A stretch of DNA of 64,000 nucleotides from Hydra vulgaris (Eukaryota; Cnidaria; Hydrozoa; Anthoathecata; Hydridae). The stretch is from assembly GCF_038396675.1 (NCBI RefSeq), contig NC_088930.1, positions 40,278,001 through 40,342,000 of the forward strand. Direction: 5' to 3'. This document shows positions 22,393 through 36,400 of the stretch, piece by piece. Made by a program: the position numbers and the translations under genes. The notes under the pieces were generated by a model. It did no database searches. It was not told the origin of the DNA and worked only from the letters and a program-made list of their open reading frames with translations. The stretch's first letter is position 1, and each line of letters starts with the position of its first letter.

Positions 22393-22489
22393 ATGGATAT
22401 GGAAGATGCCTTCTCTACTACTTCTGGCAGAGATATCTTCAAAGAGGATGACTGGAGTCAAAAACTTGTTGAAAAAATATTTTTAATTG
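22393..22489 (+). CDS. Possible first coding exon of an unidentified host gene
   Basis: ATG opens MDMEDAFSTTSGRDIFKEDD then WSQKLVEKIFLI, followed by a GTAAAC donor. The length (97 nt), mixed codon use and the phase-1 donor fit a first exon. The DDWSQKLVEKI segment weakly recalls the start of the MED15 KIX domain, but no second KIX exon was found downstream. Could be chance. Confidence 0.25.
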
Positions 22490-24050
22490 GTAAACTTTTA
22501 TTTTTAGTCACTCATTTGAAGCACAAAATTTTTAACCAAAAGTTAATGCGACTTATCTACTGATGCTGTCCCAACTTACTGAACACAATTATAATCGTAA
22601 CTCAAAAAATCTTTAATTAAAAAGGACTATTTAGCTACAGCAGCTGAAAGGACAGATTTGTACTAGATTTCTATCCACAATGCCATATCTAATTAAAGTT
22701 TAGGTTTTTATTATTTTGTTAAAATTTTCCTGGATTTAACACTTAGGTTTTGAGGTTTTGAGGTTTTATATAAATCTGCAGTTAAAATAATTTCCTGTTT
22801 AACTGTAAAATCATCTTTAAACTTAGTACACTCTAATAGGGAAAATCTTAATAGTCCATAAAATACTCCATAAATAAACTCCATAAAATCAACTTTTTTA
22901 AAGCTATTTTTACCTTCTTCTTCAATCTTTTAAATCTTTAAAAACTACTTGCATGATTATTGCACACTAAGCTTGCACACCAAAAGCACTTTTAAAAAAA
23001 AAAGAGTCAAATTTTCAATGATTTCATTTCTCAATCAATTACTATAAACTTTTATAACTGAGGGAGTTTTTATTATGTACAGAATGTTCTTGTTATTTAA
23101 TGAATGCTTTTAAAAATATTTCTACCGTATACCTTTTCAAAGAATTCAAACCTGTTTCACAAGAGTATTCTGTATATTTCTGTATATACATTTCTTCAAA
23201 TATTAAGAAGATACCTTGCAACATTTGGGCCACTTTTGAGTGATAATTTTGCATATTGTATTGCACCAATATTACCAAAATGTATTTTCAATAAAGAAAG
23301 CAATGGAAAATCTTTCAAAAGAATTTTTAATGGTGATATAATGCGTGCTTTATTTCTTTTTTTTTTTACGTTCTTCAAAAACCAAAACAAACCAAAAAAA
23401 AAAAGATTCTGGATGATTTTTTACGTTAGTAGGAAAGTATTCAAACGTAGATGTGCAGGGCATTTTTATGACTATAAAAAAATAGTGCAAAGATAATAGA
23501 CAACTCTTGTAAAATATTTTCATATAAGCTCTCAGCAACTCGTATAATAATCTTAATAACTTATGATATATAAACAATAGCTTGTGGTATTAAATAACTC
23601 AATATGTGGTATTAAGTATCTCAATAACTTCTGGTATAAAACAATAACTTGTAAAATATAACATGTTAAGTTTTAACATTTGGTACCTACATACCATACC
23701 AGCAATGTATTTAAAGTTATGTGCTCAATATTTTTTTAGCATTTACAGTGGTAAACATTCTAGAACAGAAATGATCAGATGACTAATTACAACAATCTCA
23801 TTAATACATAATTATTTGCAATTGCCATTTGTCCATGACACTTGGATGTAGAGTGGGTATTGCTTATAATCTTTTTTTTAAACAGGATCTTTTAGCATGC
23901 TATTCATGTTATATTAGGAAGAATCTTTTTGGCAGTTTTTATTTTTTTTATTAAGCAGGATCTTTTAGACTGCTTTCTTTGTTTTAAAGTATTTTTTGCT
24001 TGAAAATGTTTTGCTTGAAAATGTATTGACAAAACTCTTTGTACATTTTT
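22490..24050. other. AT-rich stretch without a recognised gene
   Basis: Long T-rich and A-rich runs. The open frames near 23,104-23,577 lie on both strands over the same DNA and have no recognisable motif, so they are not annotated. Confidence 0.5.
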
Positions 24051-24058
24051 ATGGTTTG

Positions 24059-25786
24059 CAGGGCCGGGTTAAGCACTTCTTGGCCTCCCGGCACTTTAGG
24101 TCTTCTGGCCCCTGTTGGGCTCCTCGTATTCAGATTTAAGAGCGGTTTAAAATAAAAAATTCTTTGTAATTGTTGCGCTATACTTTATAATGTGTTTTCT
24201 TTTGTATTTAAACAAGCATCTTGCGTTATTTATTATTAAAAACACGATGCAATTAGTATAGGTTTTAAAACCCCTTTTGTTTGCATTTTAAACTTGTAAG
24301 TGCAAATATGATATCATTTAGGTCGATGGAATCCAATACCCAGTTTTTTATTTAAATTATAGAAAGATCTGAAAGACGTTCCTGAAAACAAGCTCTAAAA
24401 TGAAGACATTCGTTAAATAAGTAAAAGTTAAGATCAATAGGATATTGGTCAACGAGTTTTTGTGCACTGCAAGTAATCTCCGAGACACCCATGCTGCAGA
24501 GATTCACAAGAAAACCAAAGAGAGATTCAGAATAGGCTTTCTTGCTTTTATCTAGATTACTCATTAGTTTGTCCGTGATCTCATTAACGTTGGCTATCAT
24601 TTAAGATTGCCCATGAAAACACTGTAGTTTCCACACTGTTAATTTCATCATCAAAATGTTTCTTGCGTGTTCTTGGGAGTCTTTGAACTTAGACATATTC
24701 ATCCGTGTTGACCAAAGACACGAATCCTTTTCATATTGCTTAAAATTGGAGCGAATTTGTTGCACGTCATGCTCCAGGGAAGTTGTACAGTTCTTCAACC
24801 ATACCTAAATTAAGCTTCACAAACAGTTAACTTTGTTGAACCTTTTCATAATTCTGTTCCAAATGATTATTAAAATAGCTGTCTCAAGTTGTTCCATTTT
24901 GGTCAAAAGTCCGAAGGCCTTTGCTTTTGGTTTTGCTTTCTGATTTTCGTTAAGATCAAGAAGAGCCTGTATAGAAATTATTTGTTGACAAGTATACATA
25001 ATCACATATAAAAAATGTTTTATTTGATTTTCTAAATAATCACCTTGAGCTGACCAACGAGTTTGAGAGAAAATCTAGGAAATCTTTACACGTATTCCAG
25101 CAAGGAACTTTAACTTTAAGATGCATTAATACAAGAAACTTTGATTTTAAGACATTCATGCGTTGATGCTGAAAAGGAGTCATAAATTTTTATAAAAAAA
25201 GCTTAAGAAATTAACAGTAGCTCTGTTACTTCTAATAATGACCAGTACATGGAATGAATTTGGCGAGAACGTTGATCTTTTTATTTAAATGATTATGCAT
25301 GGGAATGAATGCTATGAACTGCTTAACTGGTTCTCCGTTTTGTACACATCGGGAGTAGAATCAACGATAGTTGAGAAATATTTCGCAAATTTGATTTTGC
25401 TAACTAAGAAATTATGTTTGAAGTAAATAAAAAAGTTATACCATAACATGTTACTTAAGAATGATTATATTTCCTATAAGTTCCATAACCTCGGCGACTA
25501 TTAAGTGTATGAGTTCTTCGAAAATGCCTTTCCTTTGTTTGAATGAGTTATCAAGTGTTAGGCGAGGAAAGGATTAAGTTTTACTAATAACTCAATACAT
25601 CCAATAAAGTTTTCGCTGCATATCGATCCTAGTTTTTCGTCTGATCCGCGGAATGATAATCCTCAAGGACAGAGGCAGATAAAAAATTTTCTTTCAAATT
25701 ATATATCTCTTAAAAATTCACTTAGATGCTCTGGCTCCTTAAACTCTGTGGCCTCCCGGCACGTGTCCAGTGTGTCCTTTGGCACT
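24059..25786 (-). mobile_element. hAT element (ZMYM1-like transposase type), perfect 8-bp target duplication
   Basis: Starts CAGGGCCGGGTTAAG at 24,059 and ends TTTGGCACTG at 25,786. ATGGTTTG stands immediately on both sides (24,051-24,058 and 25,787-25,794). The GGCCTCCCGGCAC block appears near both ends, in direct orientation. It carries only parts of a transposase on the - strand, so this is a 1.7-kb deleted derivative. Confidence 0.88.
24346..25100 (-). pseudogene. ZMYM1-like hAT transposase fragment
   Basis: Readable pieces: QALLDLNENQKAKPKAKAFG, LLTKMEQLETAILIIIWNRI (this Glu-Thr-Ala-Trp-Asn-Arg pattern recurs in TTF-type/ZMYM1 hAT proteins), WSTRMNMSKFKDSQEHARN, and VDQYPIDLNFYLFNECLHF. 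Frameshifts separate them, and N-terminal zinc finger and catalytic segments are not recognisable upstream. Confidence 0.6.
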
Positions 25787-26915
25787 GATGGTTTGTAATT
25801 CTTCATTGACAATAAATGATAATACTGTCACTACATCTTGTTTTAAATCGTTTAATAAATAGCCAAGACAACATTCAGTATTCTGCCGTTTAGTAAATGC
25901 AAAAATCAGAAAATTAAACAGTCTTTGAGTGGCATTTAGAAAAAGGAAGATAAAGAAATTTAGAAAAACACCTTTAAAATACCAATAATTCTAAGACATA
26001 TTATGAATAAATACAATTATATAACTAAAACATGTATTTTTTATAAGCATTAAGTTAATATGTTTATTTAAAATTAAAATAGTCTAAAGCTTTTTTATTG
26101 AAAAAAATTATGTAGATTTTGTGGATAAGTATTTTTAAAAAAAAATTTGCGAAAGTTTGACATTTTTAAAGCCATTATGAAAGGTTCTAGCAAGCTTCCT
26201 TTCATATCTAGTAATTAAACGGATAAATTTTTGAGTAGAGTAAAAGACCTATGTTTCAATAACAAAATTAAAAAAAAAAAAGTTTAGAAGATTCGACTTT
26301 TTTTGGGACTTTTGGCTACGGAAAAAAGATTCTGACCCATTGTGAGTGAAATTGAATAAATCAGGTGGATGGAATAATCTACTATAGTAGTAGATTATTT
26401 CATCCCAATATGTAAAACATCAAATTGAAACTAATTTTACACCTTTTTTTTTTATTTCCATTTTTATTTAGTAAAGATAATGGTCATTTAAAAGTCGTTT
26501 ACAAATTTTCCATTTACATGAACCAAATAAATGTTTATTATATGCAGTGGGGTGGAATAAATTAGGCGGATGGAATAAACTACCACAGTGCTCACCTTTA
26601 AAAACATCCATTGAAGTTGGCGATACATCAAATCACTCATAATACCATCAACGTTTTAATAATTCTAATCAAAATAATCTTCAAGAGTTGGATATATTTG
26701 TCACAGCAACAATTGTCACGGCCAACAATTGTCACAGCAACATCACCTCATCAACTATATGTACATTCAAATTCAAACAATATTTTATGGAATACCGTAA
26801 TGTCTCAGAGTATTAGATTCTGTAGACCAATTATGATGGAGTATGTAAAGGAAATTAATAAAGTAGTATTAAAAATAAAGGAAGAAATTGAAAAATAAAT
26901 TCTCAATTTATGTCC

Positions 26916-26967
26916 TGAGTTTACCTTTATGAAGAACACAATATTGTTCTTCATAAAGGTAAACTCA
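26916..26967. repeat. Perfect palindrome, 23-bp arms, 6-bp spacer
   Basis: TGAGTTTACCTTTATGAAGA and the next three bases are inverted exactly after CAATAT. Confidence 0.95.
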
Positions 26968-27986
26968 AGATACAAATATTAATCAAATAATATTGTTTAC
27001 AAATAAATATAGTTGATCAAAACATACTTTTGTATATATTTGGTTAATAAATTTTGTTAATGACGGAATAAGTTAAATAAAAGAACAACATAGTTTCTTT
27101 AAATAAATAATATATATAAATAATAAATATAAATAATAAAATAAATAATAAAAGTATTTACCGCATTTGATGCATGTCTGAAATTGTTTCTTTTATATTG
27201 CCCAAAGTTCTTAACTGTATAATTTGTATAATGTATAATTTTATATTTATTTGCTTACTATATAAATTAATTAAATGCACTAAAAAAAAAAAAGTTAAAC
27301 AAAAAATTGCAGTGATTCGACTCAAATTATTGGATTTCCGATACAAAAATCCTAAAACCCCAAGGGTTTATTTGTCAGTTATTTTTTATTATAATTGTTT
27401 ATTATTAATTGAGAATTGATACGACAGATTTTAATTCTCAACTATAGATATAATATGTAAAAAGTTTTTATAAGATATAACTGTATAAAGTTTTCACCCT
27501 CCCCAAAATGAGGGGGTTGTAAACTTTACATAATCATAACTTTCAAAGATATAAGATTCCAAAGAAAAATAAAAATCCAAAGCAAAGTTAAAACCTGTCT
27601 ATGTAATTAAATTTAGCAGAAGATAGCGACAAAAAATTTTTTTTTGAACTTTTTGCCTTCATATTTGGGGTGAGGGTTAACTTTTTGGGGTATTTTAATC
27701 CTGGGCTTCAATCGCCGCAACTTTTTTGTAAAACATTATATTTTGACTTAAGCATGAACATAATAAATTTGGAGCATTTCAAAAATTGTCTTTTGTTTGG
27801 ACAATGCTCGAAAGTATCATATATAAAAAATCCAACTGGTGCCCCCAGCGCTCATCTTCATCTTCTCTCTACTCCTACTCTGCTGCACCTATGAGCTGGT
27901 TAAACACAAAGTAAAAAATATTATCGTAAGTCTCTATTTTACTCAACTAAGGTTTCATATTCACATAAATACAACGATTATATTTT

Positions 27987-28018
27987 TGGCCACCTTTCTC
28001 AATGGAGAAAGGTGGCCA
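27987..28018. repeat. Perfect hairpin, 14-bp arms, 4-base loop
   Basis: TGGCCACCTTTCTC, AATG, GAGAAAGGTGGCCA. Confidence 0.95.
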
Positions 28019-28054
28019 TTGTGGGGTGAATCCAGCATTTTTTAGTCTTCGAGA

Positions 28055-28200
28055 CAGCTATCTTCCAGACATAAAGCAAACTCCAAACATTTATATGTTT
28101 ATACTTATGTTAAATAAGTATGCTTTGCAAACAATTGAAATGATTGGAGCCTGGAAACAAAAAAACTCAAAAATCATTGCCTCACTGCCCCAAACGTGAG
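28055..28200. repeat. Fragment of a repeat also present inside both Transib-like copies
   Basis: AATGATTGGAGCCTGGAAAC with its upstream CCAGACATAAAGCAAACTCC matches, with drift, 1,560-1,690 and 46,262-46,400. The three occurrences are in the same orientation. Here the Transib-like ORF itself is absent. Confidence 0.55.
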
Positions 28201-29235
28201 AGCAACAAGTTGATAAAATATTTTTTGTGCTGTTCTCAACTAGACTAATATTCATCGATAAATTTTAAGTTTCTTAGTATGATCTCTTAGCGTTCAAAAA
28301 ATATGACCATATAAAATTTGTAACCCCCTCAAATTGAGGGGGGTTCAAACTTTATTTGGTCATAACTTTTGAACATCAAAAAATTTAGACAAGGTTTAAC
28401 TCATAAACATTAAGAAAACTCCCTATGTTAATGAAATAGAATTTTTTCAAAACTTGCTTAGTATGTTTAAAGCACAAAGTCTATGCTTCCAAATACTTGA
28501 ATTAGTAATTTTAACTATTTTTGAAATCATAATAAACAAAAATAATTTTTATATTATAATACTAATAATTTTATTCTATACTCATATGGGTTTATACAAG
28601 TTTATTTTTTGTTTATTCATTTTGATCTTGTTAATAATTTATTTTTATTTCACGTGAAAACTTCATATCAACAGAGTTTATGACTTTTGGCTTCTGATTG
28701 TTCCCATCATTTTATCTATTTAATTTATATTTATGTTTATATAGTGACGAAATAAATTATAATTATTATTAAAAAATATATTTTCTGCTTTTTTAATCAA
28801 TGAGTTTTTTAAAAAACCTTATTTTCATTAGTTATTTTATAATAACTTATGTAGGTAATATGTAGATAATACAATAATATAATAGATAAATGCTTGTGTG
28901 GAAAATAAAATAAAATACATTATTTTACAAACTGTGTGATAACATGTTTTTTTTATGTTACTATGTTTTTTAAATTTCATACTATTATGTTTTCGAAAGG
29001 TTTTAATTATTAGAAACTTTATTCTGAAATTTGTCTTTTATTTGTAATGCTTCTCTTTATATCATTTTTATTATTATATTATAAATACTTTGTATACATA
29101 TAAGTGTAAACAAAAATTTTAAAAAACAATATAATATAGTATTAAAAACTAAATAAATAAATTATATGGCATCATGTTGTTCAATTGGTTTTCCATTACT
29201 TTATATAGTAATGAAAAATCGGACTACGTAATAGT

Positions 29236-30274
29236 TTTATCTTACAGTCCGGTAGCGGTACCTAAGTACTTAGTTACTAATAAGTAAATCGCAATCATTA
29301 ACAACAAGTATAAAACGCGTTTAAATGTTTTTATTTTTTATTGTTGATTAAAACAACATGTACCAAGTATCAGTAGATTGTTTTAGGTCGAGCTTCAACT
29401 TCGTTAACTTCTTCAACACCCGCGTCGCTCACCCATGCAACGCACTACCAAACGAAGTTGTCAGCGCGCGCGTGTGTGTGTATGATTTGTATGTGTGATA
29501 TGTGTGTGATGTGTATGTGTGTGATACGTTTTTATTTGTGAGTAATCGTATTAAAAGTACTATAAATATTTCCTTAAAATATATATATAATTTTAGTTTA
29601 TTTATTGTTATACAACAATAAATAAATACAATAAAATTGTATTTATTTATTGTTACAATATTATTATTATACAATATTATATTATACAATATACAAATTA
29701 TACAAATTATACAAATACAAATTATACAATAAAATTGTATTTATTTATTGTTATATAACAATAAATAAACAAAAACTTTTATTACGATTATTGATATTAA
29801 GATTATTATATATATTAACTCATTGTTACTTCTATTTCAGTAGTTGTTTTAGTTAAATAGATTATTTGTTACGTTTTGTCAGTATACTACTATTTGTAAC
29901 TTTCCTGTCTGTGTATAAAAATCAATTGTTGTTTTAAAATTGATATTGGTTTATTATTATATAATTTTCTTATTATACTTATAATTGTTTGTTTATTATT
30001 ATTATTTCATGGTATATACTTAAGATTAGTTTTTAATTGTTTGTAAATCACCTCGGTTGTACGATCTTTAATCGAAATATATTGATTAATTAACTGTGTC
30101 GACTGCTTTAAAGCAAAACTTAATCAACCACCTCCTTAGTTACCACAGCGCATCATCTTCCATGCAATCACACACCAGCTAGCCCGGAAAGTTATTGATA
30201 GGTTTGGAAACTACTAACTATTAACTATTAATTACTACTAAGTCTTAGGTACCGCTACGGGTTGTAGGGTAAAG
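29236..30274. mobile_element. Non-coding inverted-repeat element, about 1 kb
   Basis: Left TTTATCTTACAGTCC then GGTAGCGGTACCTAAG; the right end is its imperfect inverse (CTTAGGTACCGCTACGGG then TTGTAGGGTAAAG). A CpG-rich patch with CGCGCGCG and a GTGT run (about 29,415-29,525) stands out from its AT-rich surroundings. ATTTATTTATTGTTA palindromic segments follow. No transposase; no clean target duplication found. Confidence 0.6.
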
Positions 30275-30436
30275 TTTTTATATTTTAGAACGGGGTATAA
30301 TTTGAAACCGTTAACTTAAGGCAATTGTACGCATGCGCACGGTTGTTTATAAACAAACATGAATTTCGAAGTTTTGAAATTTTATTATGAACTGTTTTAT
30401 GTTGTTTATGAAATAATGTTTGGAATGTTAATTTTA

Positions 30437-32770
<2,334 letters not shown>

Positions 32771-33311
32771 TCTTGCTTGGTTGTCTTAAATTTTTACCAT
32801 AAATTGTAAACTTAATATTTTAGAAAAAAAAAAAAAAATTTAGTTTAGAAGACCAAAAAAGTTTTAAAACTTGAACATTTTTTTTTTATTCAATTGATAG
32901 ATTGCCTGCCCAAACCCTCAATCGATGTAACCCACAGTCCATGTAACTCCTTGCATGTTCTACCTATTTGTCATTCAATATATATATATATATAATATTA
33001 AAAAAATTAAAATAAAATTATTCTGAATGTTTTTAAAACATTCTAGTCTATTGATTTGTGCTGTAGTGGTTTTTTAAAGAACAATAAATTTAATTAGTTT
33101 TCTCAATTACATTTAATTGTTTTGAGATAAAGTGTACATAATTTTGTCTTCTTTAAACACAACCTATTTATAATTTTTTAGATCAAAATTTTGTATCAGA
33201 CATTTATCACCATCATTAATTTTATAAATAAAGTTGTTGGAGTATGGAGTTCTAAAAGATGACTAAAGTTTGGAACATATTTGATTATTTTATCAAAAAA
33301 ATTATTTCATC

Positions 33312-33423
33312 ATGACAACTTCCTTTAATTCAATACCTTATGTAAGAGTTGCTCCTGAAGAAGATGATGAGTTCTCTGAACTACCACCAACTGTTGTAAC
33401 TACCAAAGGAGTTGATAAAAATG
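33312..33423 (+). CDS. ATG9: ATG9 exon 1
   Basis: 37 codons plus one base, starting MTTSFNSIPYVRVAPEEDDE; donor GTAATC. YVRV (residues 10-13) fits the YxxPhi adaptor signal at the same place as YQRL in ATG9A, followed by an acidic run. The upstream region has no competing in-frame ATG close by. Confidence 0.8.
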
Positions 33424-36400
33424 GTAATCATTTATATATATTTTAGTTTTGTTTGGCGCTAAACTGCAGATAGAAATACAGCTTTCACATAAATTTGGAA
33501 ATAATTTAAGTATTTCATTTAAATTTCAGTTTAGTTCGATTATTTTGAAGTTCACTAATTTGTATAAATTAAATCAAAAATTGATTATAGAATATGTTAT
33601 ATCTAATATAAAGGGAGGTGTGCTGGATACTTAACTTGGATCTGTTGATCTAGTATTCACTGCATTTAACATAGCCTTTAAGTGCACTGTAGCAATTTGT
33701 TTGAGTAATATTTGAAATTTTTTTAAAGTATTGCATCATTCGATATTAAATGAGCCAATTTTTTGGAAATTTTCCTAGTGACTATTTCAGATTTTGTAAA
33801 ATTTACACCTCCTGTAGGTTTTATGGAAAAAAATAATTTCTCAAAAATTTTAACTCATTATGTTGAAGTATTCTAAAATTATGGCAATTTGAAAAATTAA
33901 TGTTTTAGCCTATTTCGAGAAATTTATTATCTTTTTCAAAAAAGCCTTTTTTTTTAAATCTGTATAAATAAAATACTAATTATCTTAAATATTTAAAATC
34001 AATATGATTGCAATAAGCTACCTCAACTTTTAAAAAAAAATTACAATTTATTTTACAAAAAAAATTATTTTTGACCATTTTAGCCTTAAAAGTTATAAAA
34101 GAAGCACTTTAAAAAAAAAAATTAATATTAATAAAGCGAATAAAAGCAGAATATACAAGGAAATGTGAAAATTATTTTACTTTGTGAAAATATAGGTTTT
34201 GTAACACTGAATTTAAAATTATAGAAGCTATATCCCCCTAAAAACGCCTCCATCCTCAAAATGCTAAAGTTAGGTCCATTTAAGAACAAAAATTAACAGG
34301 GTATCCAGTAAATTTAACACTTGAAACTTTTAGGATTTTTAATTTACCTTTAATATAAGAAAAGAAATACAGAAATAATAATTTTGGGATGTCTTGTAGC
34401 TGCTAAGATATCTGAAATTTAACTTTCTATCAAAATAGGATTCTGGAATTCAAAATCAGTTATTTTGAGTTTGTTATATAGTTAATATCTTTACAACCCA
34501 TGAATGAACCGAATGAACTGACATCTATCTGTTGACCAGCCTTCTACCCTTTCTTTATCTATTAGGCTGGAACAGATATATTTATAATACATTTTTTCTA
34601 GTTTAGGATGTTGAATGCTGGATCCTCTTAACTCAATGCATGGGTTTTGCTTGTGCCTCTGTTTTTACGACTAGGCAACTCATTCTATTATCTCCTAATG
34701 AGGGTACAGCTCTAAAACTTTATTTTTTCAGTTTTATGGTTCTGTGGCCGGCTGGTAGCCAGGTTTTCAGAACTCTGTCATAGCTCTCAGAGAGACTGAT
34801 TCCATCAACAGCTTAAAAATATCAGAGTATTAAGAGTGCCATGTTGTGCATGGATGGTGTCTCTGTTTGTACTTTTGGTTTGCTTTGTCGAGGCCATATT
34901 TGGAGTCCTTTGTTACCGCTTAGGGTTTATTAATAGTAATAAGGCAATTGCTTGGACTATTGGATAGTGTACTGAGTACAATCTATGTCTTGAGTCAAGC
35001 TCTTTAACAAATTTAAAATTAAATAAAGTACCAAAAACTATAAACACAATAAACCATCATCATTATCAAGTTCTCTAAACCTATAATTCACGAATATTCG
35101 TGGTCTTTGAATTAACTTTTCTTCTATTGTGTCTTATCTCTTGTAAAGTTCACCAAACCTACTTTCTCTTTGTGAGACTAATTTGAGTTTGGCTGTCTCA
35201 TCTTGTGATCTTAGTGTTGATGGTTATCTTTCTTTAATTCGTAAAGACTCCAATAGTCACATTTAGCCTGGGCATTTACATTCATAAGAACTTACCTATT
35301 CTTTTTTATGCTTTCGTTTAGCACCACTTCACTCTATCGCCTTCCTCTTTGTTCTATATCGCTCTCCTTCATTTTAAGACTGCACTCTTTTTGACGTTAT
35401 TTCTGATCAAATTGATCAAGCCCTCTCTCTTTATCCATCAGCCAATATCGTTGTTGTTGGTGACAAATGTTCTTCACACTAAATGGCTTGGCTCTAGTGC
35501 CAGTGACTCTACAGGCGTTAAGGCCCACAACTTTTGCCTTTCTCAATCACTAACTCAAATAGTCAACTTTCCAACTCGTTTTCCAGGCAACCCGAATAAC
35601 TTACCTTCTCTACTTAACTTAAGTCTTGTTTCTGATCCTCGTCAGTGCTCATTTTCTCCATATTCACCCTCGGGTGCTTCTGATCATGGTTTGACCTCTC
35701 TAAAGCTGTTATCTCAATCTTCTTCATTATCAGAATCCCCTATCATCCTACTTGATAGGGAATTCTGATACACTTGGGGAGAAATCATTTGTTTTCTTGC
35801 TGATAAATGTGCTTCTTATATAACTTCTTGGATTCAGACATGGAATCATAAATCTCACACTTATCTTTGTATGAAATACTGTTGCCATATCTGAGGCGGA
35901 TCTTCCAATGATGCCCTTTCTCTTTTAGACAAGATGCAAAAACGCATTGTAAACCTGCTCTTGCAGCCAACCTCCAACCATTTTTACATCATCCTGATGT
36001 TACTTCACTTTCTTTTTTCTACAAATACTATAATGGTCACTGCTCTAAAGAGCTAGCATCTCTTGTGCCGTCTACTGAAATTCATTCTCATGTTACTTGT
36101 CATTCAATTAAGTATTTTTTTTCCTCGAACATCAGTTCTTTGGAATTCGCTTTCTTCATCTTGCTTTCCTTATTCACATAATTTGCAATTTTTTAAGTCT
36201 TATTTCAATCGTTATCTTGCTCTACAAACATCATCTTTTCTCTTCCAGTAACTTCCAACTCTAATAGTGGTTGCTTGCTGCCTTGTTGGAAGCAAAGATG
36301 TTAAAATGAAAATTTAAAAAAAAAAATTTTAATGTAAAAATTTGTTTATTTGTTCTTTTTTAAACGAGGAATTAAAAAATTAATATAAAAATAAAGGTAT

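Larger units (their letters stand above)
25795..29235. other. AT-rich stretch with repeats, no supported gene
   Basis: Includes direct repeats of GGATGGAATAA (about 26,355-26,390 and 26,557-26,585), a perfect 23-bp-arm palindrome (26,916-26,967), a 14-bp-arm hairpin (27,987-28,018) and similar CCCCTCAAATTGAGGGG-type blocks near 27,497 and 28,320. A frame at 26,611-26,898 (SPHQLYVHSNSNN...KIKEEIEK) is open with a Gln/Asn-rich part, but no homology was recognised. Confidence 0.5.

Noticed and set aside
23104..23577. Overlapping open frames on both strands
   Set aside because: Low-complexity Phe/Lys-rich translations, no recognised motif, no splice context.
26611..26898. Gln/Asn-containing 95-codon frame ending KIKEEIEK
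   Set aside because: Could be a last exon, but there is no clear acceptor or homology; kept only as a note.
35785..35970. Minus-strand frame in LINE copy A
   Set aside because: Antisense shadow of the LINE C-terminal coding region.
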